A stretch of 64,000 nucleotides of DNA, from NCBI GenBank assembly GCA_011503125.2, contig WWBZ02000062.1, positions 3,038,001-3,102,000 on the forward strand, read 5' to 3'. The notes beneath the pieces are model-generated. The model ran no database searches, was not told the DNA's origin, and worked only from the letters and a program-made list of their open reading frames with translations. Source of the stretch: Botryosphaeria dothidea. Lineage: Eukaryota > Ascomycota > Dothideomycetes > Botryosphaeriales > Botryosphaeriaceae. Position numbers and translations under genes: made by a program. This document shows, one piece after another, positions 55,201 through 64,000 of the stretch. The first letter of the stretch is position 1; every line of letters starts with the position of its first letter.

Positions 55201-56383
55201 TCCCTCGGCGCAGGTGCCGCAGAGGGTCGCTGGGGCTTGTTGCTGCCTGGAGTAGCCTCGGCGTTGCCCTCAGCCCCGTTGTCAGGCGCCTGTGACTCTG
55301 CCGTCTTCTCTTTCTTTGCCACTGTCAGACATTCCACATAGATGCTGAGAAAGTCCGAATCATTCCCGCGCGGGTAGAACTTGATCTGCCAATCAAAGCC
55401 TCCTACATTCACCACAGGCGACTTCATGACAAGCTCTCGGTTCGGGTTCTCTCTTGTGCCGTTGTAGTTTGTGATCATCCAATCCAGCCGTCCCGTGGGA
55501 CCCGGGGTGTACTCAGGGTCCCCAAGACCTTGGAATGTTCTCTGTTGCCAGTACTCATCTGTGGACACCAAGGTTAGGACCGCAGGTATCCTACAAAAAC
55601 TATACCATAATCGAACTTACAATCAAGCGCACTATGCTCTCCCATTGCTTCGATTTCTCGCACCTCCTGTTCGTCTGGTACAGAAGTGTCTTCCTTGAGC
55701 TCCCTCCATGGTGGCAATACATCTTCGTCATCAGACGTTTCTTCCTGCTCGATTATTGCATCTTCTCCGCGCGGGGAACCAGGCGCTGAGTGCGGAGGCA
55801 AGCCGGCTGGTGGTGGAGGCCCAGGTAGTTGTACATCTGTATCTCTTCCAGAATCGATAGAGCTACCGTGCGAGTCTATGCGAGTGAGATTCTCGCCAGG
55901 TGCAGGAGTCGAAGCGCTGTTTGTAGGTGCCGGGGGCGGAGGTGCAGGAGGGGCCCCAAGATCACCAAAAGCAACTGGCGGACCATGCGAGAGTCCAAAA
56001 GTAATGCTACCAGGAGGGTCTGAGGATGTGTCCATATCATCCTGCTCTTCGTGAAGCGTCACAGTCGGCGCGTCGCGGTGTTGCGCTGCATCCGGGACTG
56101 AGCCATTCTGGATCGGGTGCGAGGGCGACACCTCGACGGACCCGTCGGTATCGTCCATGTCTGAATCTTCGCTCTCGCTCTGTGCGCCTTGTGGTGCAGG
56201 CGGTAGCGAGTTATGGTGGTTCATGTCGGCGTCGTTGGGGAGTAGCGGTGGGTGGGCTCGCGGGCTGGTAGGACTTTGAGGTGTGCTCGTCGGGAAGGAG
56301 CTAAATGCAGGCGGCGAAGGCGAGCGCTGGCCGAAGAGCAAAGGCGGAGGATCGACGTTGGCGGAGCTTGTGGTAACGCTCAT
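52233..56383 (-). CDS. MATH domain, MORN repeat and RING finger protein
   Basis: This is a large protein of 1362 residues. The exons are 56383-55621 and 55558-52233, with a 62-base intron (GTAAGT, CCACAG) that restores DYEYWQQRTFQGLGDPEYTP. Residues 1-250 are disordered, acidic and Pro-rich. A split MATH-like domain follows, with LDWMITNYNG and FDWQIKFYPRGNDSD, then WGWTRFAGPHFEIHYRQRG after a low-complexity loop. A long middle region has the usual fungal MATH/UCH-group features without a catalytic protease triad that I can see. Near 1215-1305 are four MORN units (GEYVGSFRLGQRHGNGRL, GDVYEGEWVADMPEGRG). The last 49 residues are a C3HC4 RING (CRICWEEG, CGHVVACLNC, CPVCRRRV). A ubiquitin ligase role is inferred. 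Confidence 0.9.
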
Positions 56384-57333
56384 GGTGGGTTGAGTCAGGA
56401 CGGCGCAGCAGGGTCGGTGATGTAATGGGCAGTCATGCGTGCTTGAGTCAGTGGGAGAAGGGCAAGCAGAAAGCAGGTGAAAGAGGTGAAAGGCACGGTG
56501 CGGGTCTGAGCGCGGTGAAGAGGGCGGAGGAAGTTGTTGAAGGAGCAAGGCGTGAGGCTGCAGCTGGGGTTATCGGCGCGCGGTGAGTTGAGCTGTCCAA
56601 GCTGCAGTCCGGGGAGCTCCACGTAAGAGGCCGCAGCGGCAGAGGATAAAGCTACTGCACCAGCGAGGAAGAAAAATAATGCTTAAATACAGCCAGCAGT
56701 GCAGCAGCAGGCATCCGCGACGGCCTTCCGCGAGTCGTAGGCAGAGCTGGGGATCACAAGAATGGCGCGCCGATTGCTGCTCCGTCGATGTGCCAGCCTC
56801 ACTCTACCAAAGGGAGCTTTGGCCGCCGCTGCCCGCCCGGTGCTGCTCAAACCAACCGACATTGGTTAATCCATTCCAGCTCTCCGCCCGCCACTGGTCC
56901 GCCTAATCCGCACATCCCCGGCCGCCGTCGCTCTTAGGGACAACAACACCGCGTGAAACACCTGCGCGCGCAGAGCTTCCAGAGCCGCCTACCGCTGCGC
57001 CCGCCCGCCCACCTCACCGTTGCGGGGTTGCGTCAGCCGCGTTCTCCCTTCAAGTCACCGTGCCCTTACCGCGGGCTGGTGCCTGCTACTCGCAAGGCGG
57101 GCGCCTGCGCGCGAGGCTCAACAGACCCTTGTCATGACGCGTTCCAGGAGTCCGTCTCAGAGCGCGCTATCACCAGAGTCATCTCGTTTCATCGAAGCAC
57201 TCGTTCCCCACGCTTATCGGAGATGTCGGAATATTGGCTCTTCTATGGTATCATTTGTACAACCTGGCAACCCTCTGCCCTTTTATTGGCGATGCCCCGG
57301 GAACGCCTCATTTTTCCGCAACCACTCGTTTTT
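56384..57333. other. Intergenic stretch between co-oriented genes
   Basis: This holds the upstream region of the MATH/RING gene and the 3' end of the deoxyhypusine synthase gene. Frames here are GC-biased shadows. Confidence 0.5.
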
Positions 57334-58486
57334 CTATTTTCTCGCCTTCGCGAACGTGGCCGCCACGATCAACGGAAACACGACGGTCGCCTCGGCGTAG
57401 ACCTTCACGCTATCCCCATCCGCCCTAATCTTACCCCAGCTAACAGCCTCGTCCGGCCGTGCTCCCGCGTCGCTCCCGTCGAACTCCTGCGCCGTGTTGA
57501 TGTACACAGCGCTCTCCGCTCCGTTGCGCATGAGGTTTGCGTTCGCGATGTGGTGCTTCACAATGCCGCCACCCAGGATGATCATGCCCGTGCGCTTCGC
57601 CCTGACGGCAATGGTGTTGATCTTGCGGATATCTTCGACGATGTCGACGCGCAGCTGCTGCGGGCTCGAGCGGAATGTGTGGAAATACAGCATGTCGCCG
57701 AGGGAACCGTCCGTTAACGCAGGACAGAACACGGGTATGTCATTCTTCCACGCCCAGTAGTAGACCGAACGCTCGTCGTTGATCTCCTTGCCAAGGCGGT
57801 GGATGATTTTGCTGGGTGTCCAGTTAATGGGTTCCTCGGAGTTGCGGCTAGCCTCCTGCTCTGCCAGCATGGCGTCCAGGATCGGCACCACCCAATCTTC
57901 GAAAGCGCAATAGTTGCTGTTCGGCACGACTAAGTTTCCAATACGATTCATGCCCTTGGCGCGTAGTGAGGCGCCTGGGGTGTGGAAAGAGCCAAGATAC
58001 GTTGGCGCAAGACATTTGATAAAGTCTTCTTCAACGCCACCAGCCGTCGTCACGATAGCCGAAACGTGCTTGTGCTGCACGAGGTAGCGCAGCGTCTCGC
58101 GCAGGCCAGAGGAAATAAGATTGGACGTATAGCCGAGGAAGATGGTGGTGCCGTCTCCCGATTCGGCGTCTTTCCAAGTTCGCTATTGCATAGTTAGAAC
58201 GGGAAAAAGGTAGCGACAGGGCAATTTTGCGCACCATGCCCTCGATGACCTTGACGGCCTGGCCAACCGAGGTTGCTTGAAAGCCCATGTTCTCCATGCC
58301 GGCGACCAGCTCCTCTACGGTCATGCTCCTGTCCGCATAATCATTGAACTCGACGCCCTTGACCTCTGTCGCGCCGTCGGGCACGGGGTCTGAGGGCTTC
58401 AGCACGGCATTTGTCGCACCTTGCGGTGCTTGACCTGACGCAGCACTCTGCGGCGCCGTTGTGGCGCTGCCGTTCTGAGAGCTCAT
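57334..58486 (-). CDS. DYS1: Deoxyhypusine synthase
   Basis: This transfers the aminobutyl group of spermidine to one lysine of translation factor eIF5A, the first step of hypusine formation, using NAD. It is cytosolic and normally a homotetramer. The exons are 58486-58235 and 58182-57334, giving 366 residues, the usual length. The 52-base intron joins VIEGM to RTWKDAES. Conserved parts are [71 protein letters not shown] and [20 protein letters not shown]. They are followed by WGK, which carries the catalytic Lys and the stacking Trp. The N-terminal 40 residues are variable. The unspliced frame beginning MQHKHVSA is only the second exon. Confidence 0.97.
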
Positions 58487-60775
58487 TTTCTGTTGAATTG
58501 TGTGGGGTGAGGTTGCGGCGAGTGAAAATCGTTCAAGACCCTTCGCGGGGATGATTCGGTAAGGGCCCGGCCGCCTGATCACGATCGCGCGTCTGTCAGA
58601 CGGCCCGCCGTGGAGCTGGCAGAATGGCTCCAGAAGAAGCCGATGCCGTTGCGTGTCGACTCACACCATTATTTGTGCAGCCACCGCACCGATGCGGAAA
58701 AGTCTGCACGTGATCCCCGGCTCTGCTGGCCGCCAAGGATACGAGGTTGGCCCGCATGAAGTTTCGGACGGCACACGAGGGGCGATGCGTATGGCGCTGG
58801 AGCTTGTGTTGACAGCCATATCAGCGCCGCAGCCTTGAGAGTTGATTCTTGCCGTAGAGACGAGGCAAAGGGAGATGATGCGCCCGTTCAGAGGTGAGAT
58901 GGAGACGCGGTGCCCATCGCCATCTCTGTGCGGCCCGGAAGAGTGCTTCATCTCTCTCCGCAGAACGTGCGCAAGGGCTTCACCTGCACGCACGTGGCCG
59001 GCGGCACACTCGATCTTTCCCGGAGGATCATTCCAACCAGGCAGCGCACACGCGCCGCCAACGCAGCTGCTTCGGCCGCTGCTACTTCTTTGCTCGTTGC
59101 GCCGCGTGCTGCAGACCCGGGCGCTGGATTTTGGGATTTTGGTTCCCAGTTAGAATCAACATCACGTTTGATTGGTCCAGGCCCGGTGGAGCGTTGATCG
59201 CCCAGAGCGCCCCTTGTTTGGGGCACTTCACGGGCTGAGAGAAGCAGGGATGCCCGCCACACGCATCTGGCGCCTGGCGCGAAAACCTTGAGGTTCATCC
59301 GACCCCTGACGGGATGCCGGTTGAGGCGACAGCCTGGGCGGCCGGGCGCGTGCCTCTAATGCACTCCCTCAGCCTTCTGCGGCCGGCCGCGCCGGGCATG
59401 CTGCTCGCGCCCGGCAGCGATGCAGCACGCAGGCCGTCGCGCTGACAGACTGATGCAGAAGGATGCGGGAGTATGGGCTGGGGTGACACGCCCTCGATCA
59501 ACAATGTTTCAGCGGCGCGGCGGAGGGCTTGGGCTGCGCATAGGTGGCATGGGCTAGCTCCAGCCGATAACCCTGTCTCGGGGCTCACACGCATCATCTT
59601 CAATTTTGAACCAATGAGCGGCCCGCATACGGAATGGGGAGCGTAGAGCTTCTGCAAGTGCTTTTCCAGGGCGGTGGAGCGGCCCTAACCCGCAGTCGAT
59701 TGTGTCCCGGGCCGTTCTTCTCGTCTCACATCTCCTCTCATCTCTTGACAACACCCGCAACAACACCAGCCCAGCCCGCGCACCCTCTCGTGCGTCCACC
59801 CCCGCCCCGCCTGCCATCGTGATGCGCCAGGCGCAGTGAGTGACCTCCGCCCGACTCATCTCCATCAGTCCCCGAGCCGCAGCAGCCTGCGGAGCCGAGA
59901 ACCGCCACGTCAAAGCCTAGCCAGGGTGCACCACGACTGCACAGGCGCTCGCCGTCCTGCAGGCCTGCAAGAGAGGCAGCTTGAGCCCAGCAGCATCAGC
60001 ACGAGCAGCGTGAGCCCCGTCTGTCCTGTTCCGTGCCGCAGCAGCGCCGCGGTGACGAGCAAGCAGACGTCCTTGAGCGTGTGGAGCCTGGCCTGTCAGG
60101 GCGTTGTCACCCGTCAGGCACTTGTCTCTGGTCTCGCCTTCCCTGGGCGATCGGTAAAGACGCTCGGACGCTGCCAAGCCTATCCGCCCGGCTAGCCTAT
60201 TTTTGAAACAGCACTTCGGCGACATCATCCATCCACACCTCGTTCATCCTTCTACCGCATTTCAAGCTGGGTACGTATCTCCCCGTTGCCCGCCCTGTCG
60301 CAACTCCCATCTATGCCAGTCCTGCGTGTCTACCCCGCAGCTGCGCAGACCCTCGGAACCAGCCGAGATGGGGCTCCACTGCTGTGGTACTGGTGCATCA
60401 AGTCCGGTTCTACCGCAAAATCGCTCCCGCTCATGTCCACGGCGGTCTTTCGTTGAGCAGAAGTGGGTCGCTTAGGCGAAATGTCTGCAGTGTCGGACGA
60501 AAAAGAGCGCACCCAACTGTTTCTTGATTTTTAATCCATGCTACCTTTCAGCACTCATCGCTTTCTTCTCCTCTTCTACCATAACACTCTGTTATCTCAT
60601 CCGTCTTTTCCTCCTTTCATCCTCAGCTTCCTCTAGCTGCCGTGGATACCAACAGTCAAGATGCTAACGACTTTTTGCGCATGCTTAGGTGCTCCGCGCC
60701 CAAATACTCATGCTGGCAGGAGCTTAGTGTCTAGACTTGTACCTCAGATCGCCAGAAGAGGGGAAGAAGGGTAGG
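58487..60775. other. Long divergent intergenic region
   Basis: This separates the deoxyhypusine synthase and Snt1-like starts. It contains copy 2 of the dispersed repeat and a pyrimidine-rich stretch around 60540-60640 that looks like a fungal 5' leader. Several candidate leader splice sites (GTACG near 60270) occur. No coding gene is supported. Confidence 0.5.
59543..59741 (+). repeat. Dispersed repeat, copy 2
   Basis: This is the GC-richer partner of 37131-37317. The perfect 21-base block is at 59642-59662. It lies about 1.0 kb before the Snt1-like start. Confidence 0.7.
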
Positions 60776-63700
60776 ATGTCATCAAGATATCCTTCTAACG
60801 ACTCCCGTTACACATCGCGTGATCGAACGCCTCCAAGATACGCCGACCGACGCTCCTCGACGACTTACGGTGGTTCGAGCTTTGTACCCAGGAACGACGA
60901 ACCCAGTAGCTCTCGACCTTATCCGGATTCTGTCAGTGGCTCCGCATCAAGAGACGTTCCACGTGGCCCCAAAGCGCTCTCCGACTCAACCAGAGGGCCT
61001 CCTCCCGGAGGTAGTGCCTCGGTGCCTGCAGGACCACGCGGTCGAGGGTTTGGAGCGAGGTCTGAGTATCGAGAGTTAAGAGATGCACCACCGCTCAGTG
61101 ATGGAAGGGGTGGATCTTCGTGGCGTGGTGGCGACAGGGATCGGCATTTTGATCGGCGGGACAGACCGCTCTCGCCGCGCGCACGTTCTCCAGGACGAGA
61201 TTCTCGAGACTCACGCGACTCACGGGATTTTGGACCCCGCGAGTTAGACATCGACCGCGCTCGGAGAAGCGCAAGGGACGGGCCTCCGTCAGCAGGTTCT
61301 AATTACTCCGATCCTCCATCGAGCGCCTTCGGCTTCCATGGACGCGGTGGCTTCGGTGGCCGCGGCCGGGGAAGAGGAGATTGGGACAATCGTGGACGTG
61401 GCCGTGGTTCTTTCCCCGACGAACGAAACTCTTTCCGGCCGAGGAGTAGATCTCCACGTCCGAGATGGGATAAGGAATCTTCCCGTGATGACCGGCTGAG
61501 TGACCGGAGGGATGACCGGAGGTTTGACCGTCGCGATGATGACCGGCCATTCTACCGGGATGATCGGGACGTCGACCGATACAAGCGCGATCCTGTATCC
61601 TCGAGGGATACGGACATTCGAAGGGCAAGTGTAGCTCACGATGGCCGCTACTCGAGCGCCGCAAGTTCTACGTCGCACCAAAGTCCCCGCCATCCTTCAA
61701 TATCTGGCCATGGTGGTCTGGACCGTGCGAGTACCGCCGACCTCCCAAGAGAACTTCTTCCCGGCCGGCGCGCTTCTGTGGCACAAGAGCCTGGGTCGGC
61801 CAAGGATAAGCCAGATTACATCGCTGCCCGTGCCGAGGCTTCCAGAGACCGCTATGGACCACGAGCATCCTCTCCTCCTCCACAGGCTCCGCAAGTGCCT
61901 GCCTTCGGCTCCGTGTCATCATTTCAAAAGCCGGCAACGACTTTCACGACCCCTACTTCAAATGTCTGGAGACCTCCACAACCCGCGCAGCCAGCTACAC
62001 CCGCATCGGCTGTGCCCCCAGGACCCAAGATTCCGCCAAGTGCACCCAAAGCGTTATCGGCTGTCCCTCCAACGGCACCGACTGGCCCTAAGGCTACCCG
62101 CGTCGCGGAGAAGCCTGTTGAAAAGCCAAATCCCGAGGTTCAGCAGTCAGTCGGCTCTACAATAGAGCAGCCGAAGCCGAAGCTTGAGAATGGACCGTCT
62201 GCGCCAAGCCAAGGGTCGTCTGTGCCGACAGCACCGTCCGCTGAATCGAACGATTCAATTCCTCCTCGCTCTCGCCCACCCTCGCCACCCATTGCTCCTC
62301 CGACCGGGCCTGCCGCACTTCAGTCGCGCCCGCCTGCGCCTACACCTCCAACGGGACCGCGTGGTCTTGTTTCCCCCCAGCAACCTCATAATCGTCTCGT
62401 ACCCCCGCCCCCAATTCCGCCACGAGATGGGCCTCCAGCGGCAAACATTCCTCTCGGGCCGCGGGCCTCTGGTCCTTTCAGTACCTCTCCAAGAGGACCG
62501 AACGCTGGTCTTAGCTCCGGCCCAGCTATTCCGACAGGCCCCAAGGCTGACAGAGCCCCTCCCGTTGCCCCAAGGGCTGCTCTCTTCCCACAAGCTGAAC
62601 GAGCGCCAATGAATGCATCTAGACCACCAATGATGGGAATTCCAGGCAGGAATCTCCAGTGGATCCGGCCTGATGCGCCAAGGTATCCCCGCGGGCCGGG
62701 ACCGATTGTTCCGGCGAAGCGAGGTGCCGATGGCGACGAGAAGGATGCATACGCACCAAACAGGCCCAGGTCTCCCGCGTTCGCTGTGGGGTCTCCAGTT
62801 AGCGGACCAGCAACACCCACTCCCGCTTCCCACGACACTGTTTCCTTGCGGCGTAAATCTGCAGGTGAGATCAGATCTCGCGACGAGGCGCCAGAAACTT
62901 TCAGCGCAAGACGGAATTCTGCATTTGCGGTTTCGGATTCGAACATCAAGACCGAGCGACCTTCTATCACTCCACAGTCCGCAGAGCCTCAAGCCCGCGA
63001 ATCGCAATCCGATGAAGCTAGCGAGGACGATGATGAGATGGACTTGGACGACGAGTTCTTCAGCCAAAGTCAGACCAGATACGAGCGTGAGAAGGCTCTT
63101 CTCGAGGCTCGTCTGAAGAACTTAGAAGATCAGAGTTTCCGTTGCAGCAATCCCTTTAAGGTCCTTATGCGTCTTGCCCGCATTAGTGAGAGCGATCTCC
63201 CCCAGATGGAGACAGTCCGGGAACCCGAAGTTGCAACCGTCCTCGAGAAGCCTCCAGCAGTCCAAGAGCCGGAAAAGATGGACGAAGATGTTAAGTCCCC
63301 AATCAAGTCTACGAATGGACCGGTAGCAGCATTCCTCAAAGAGAAGGAGGAGAAATTGTCGCCAGTTGTACTGGAGCATGAGGCGAGAATCGAGCCCCCC
63401 AAACTGCCGACACCGAAGGCCGAGGAGCTTGAAGATGTCGAAATGGGCGAGGCCGACGGTATCGAGGAACATGACGCTGAAGTCGGTGACGGTTCCAGTG
63501 AGGATGAGTCCATAACGGAAGCGGACTTGCACTCTTTGCCTTACCTCAATCGTGGCCCGCCAACACCCCTCTCTGATCCTGATCAGGAAAGCACCAATCT
63601 GAAAACCAACATCATGGCAGCTATCAAGAACAAGCTTTTCAGCACGCTGCGTGCTGAACAAGAGTTTCAGGACACGGCCTTGCATGTCTTCAGGGTGCAG

Positions 63701-64000
63701 TACAAAGATTGGGGTCGTGATATTGCCCAGAAAGAACGAGATGCCGCTGTGCGCGAGGAAAAAGAAAAAACCGAAGAACAAGAGACAGCCGTGTCTCCCA
63801 GCGAGACTGCTGTTTCAGGTGGACCTGCGCACAGGCAACGTCACGTGACAGACTACGACCTCGAAAACATCCTCGCTGAATCAAGGAGGATGGAGGAAGA
63901 ACGCATTGAGAAGCAGAGGCGGGAAGAGGAGGCCAGCAAAAATCCATTCTCCAATGGCCAGGCGCCAATACCTGACATGCTTCCGGAGGAGGAACTGGAG
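60776..64000 (+). CDS. SNT1: Snt1-like SANT corepressor, 5' part
   Basis: A single frame is open from the ATG at 60776 to the window edge (1075 codons) and the gene continues beyond. It starts MSSRYPSNDSRYTSRDRTPP. The first 300 residues are rich in Arg, Asp, Ser and Gly, with RGRG runs. Pro-rich segments follow. A charged helix reads DEMDLDDEFFSQSQTRYERE, KALLEARLKNLE. A conserved block at about residue 945 onward reads IMAAIKNKLFSTLRAEQEFQ and VFRVQYKDWGRDIAQKERD, then DYDLENILAESRRMEEERIE and PIPDMLPEEELE. This is the region just before the SANT domains of fungal Snt1, the NCoR-like scaffold of the Set3 histone deacetylase complex. The SANT domains themselves lie outside the window. Shadow frames cover much of it. 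Confidence 0.82.
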   Translation, partial: MSSRYPSNDSRYTSRDRTPPRYADRRSSTTYGGSSFVPRNDEPSSSRPYPDSVSGSASRDVPRGPKALSDSTRGPPPGGSASVPAGPRGRGFGARSEYRELRDAPPLSDGRGGSSWRGGDRDRHFDRRDRPLSPRARSPGRDSRDSRDSRDFGPRELDIDRARRSARDGPPSAGSNYSDPPSSAFGFHGRGGFGGRGRGRGDWDNRGRGRGSFPDERNSFRPRSRSPRPRWDKESSRDDRLSDRRDDRRFDRRDDDRPFYRDDRDVDRYKRDPVSSRDTDIRRASVAHDGRYSSAASSTSHQSPRHPSISGHGGLDRASTADLPRELLPGRRASVAQEPGSAKDKPDYIAARAEASRDRYGPRASSPPPQAPQVPAFGSVSSFQKPATTFTTPTSNVWRPPQPAQPATPASAVPPGPKIPPSAPKALSAVPPTAPTGPKATRVAEKPVEKPNPEVQQSVGSTIEQPKPKLENGPSAPSQGSSVPTAPSAESNDSIPPRSRPPSPPIAPPTGPAALQSRPPAPTPPTGPRGLVSPQQPHNRLVPPPPIPPRDGPPAANIPLGPRASGPFSTSPRGPNAGLSSGPAIPTGPKADRAPPVAPRAALFPQAERAPMNASRPPMMGIPGRNLQWIRPDAPRYPRGPGPIVPAKRGADGDEKDAYAPNRPRSPAFAVGSPVSGPATPTPASHDTVSLRRKSAGEIRSRDEAPETFSARRNSAFAVSDSNIKTERPSITPQSAEPQARESQSDEASEDDDEMDLDDEFFSQSQTRYEREKALLEARLKNLEDQSFRCSNPFKVLMRLARISESDLPQMETVREPEVATVLEKPPAVQEPEKMDEDVKSPIKSTNGPVAAFLKEKEEKLSPVVLEHEARIEPPKLPTPKAEELEDVEMGEADGIEEHDAEVGDGSSEDESITEADLHSLPYLNRGPPTPLSDPDQESTNLKTNIMAAIKNKLFSTLRAEQEFQDTALHVFRVQYKDWGRDIAQKERDAAVREEKEKTEEQETAVSPSETAVSGGPAHRQRHVTDYDLENILAESRRMEEERIEKQRREEEASKNPFSNGQAPIPDMLPEEELE

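Noticed and set aside
61641..62612. Plus-strand frames of 174 and 142 codons
   Set aside because: They are out-of-frame shadows inside the continuous Snt1-like reading frame that starts at 60776.

Overview
The window is nuclear DNA of a filamentous ascomycete (Pezizomycotina). Genes are split by short introns, mostly 49 to 81 bases. Intergenic regions are long. The gene set is typically fungal: a DUF6594 protein, a LysM effector, a C2H2 plus Zn2Cys6 regulator, a CYP65-like P450, a MATH/MORN/RING protein and a Snt1-type corepressor. Dothideomycetes is my best guess for the class, but it rests on general resemblance only. I saw no rRNA, no CRISPR and no intact transposon.

Layout. Bases 1-246 hold the 5' end of a secreted expansin-like gene that leaves the window. 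Bases 0.3-11 kb are gene-poor: one DUF6594 membrane protein and two small retropepsin-like reading frames, one apparently spliced and one fragmentary. Bases 11-18 kb are a housekeeping block in divergent pairs: CorA-type Mg transporter with SPC1 (signal peptidase subunit), and RBX1 (cullin RING subunit) with a PNRC/Edc1-like decapping-linked protein. Bases 20-27 kb are accessory: a short-chain dehydrogenase, an F-box-like protein and a three-LysM secreted protein. Bases 27.7-35 kb form a small metabolic-cluster-like block: a decayed saccharopine-dehydrogenase-like reductase, a dual zinc finger regulator, a second dehydrogenase, an alpha/beta hydrolase and a P450. There is no backbone synthase. 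Bases 37-45 kb hold three conserved-looking unknown proteins and a hexose transporter. Bases 48.5-51.4 kb are a run of three broken genes: an alpha/beta hydrolase, a CDC123-like protein and a nucleoside-phosphorylase/NLR-type fragment. Bases 52-64 kb return to conserved genes: a large MATH-MORN-RING protein, deoxyhypusine synthase and the 5' part of a Snt1-like SANT corepressor that leaves the window.

How the genes may work together. The housekeeping genes serve unrelated cell functions and I infer no joint pathway. The regulator at 28-30 kb shares a 236-base promoter region with a dehydrogenase, and next to that lie a hydrolase and a P450. This is the usual layout of a small tailoring or detoxification cluster, with the broken reductase as a possible lost member. 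The exon maps were built by hand from splice signals, reading frame and family resemblance. No similarity search was run. Several frame breaks fall in GC-rich or homopolymer runs, so assembly error stays open for those. An in-frame TGA and an internal deletion are harder to explain that way.
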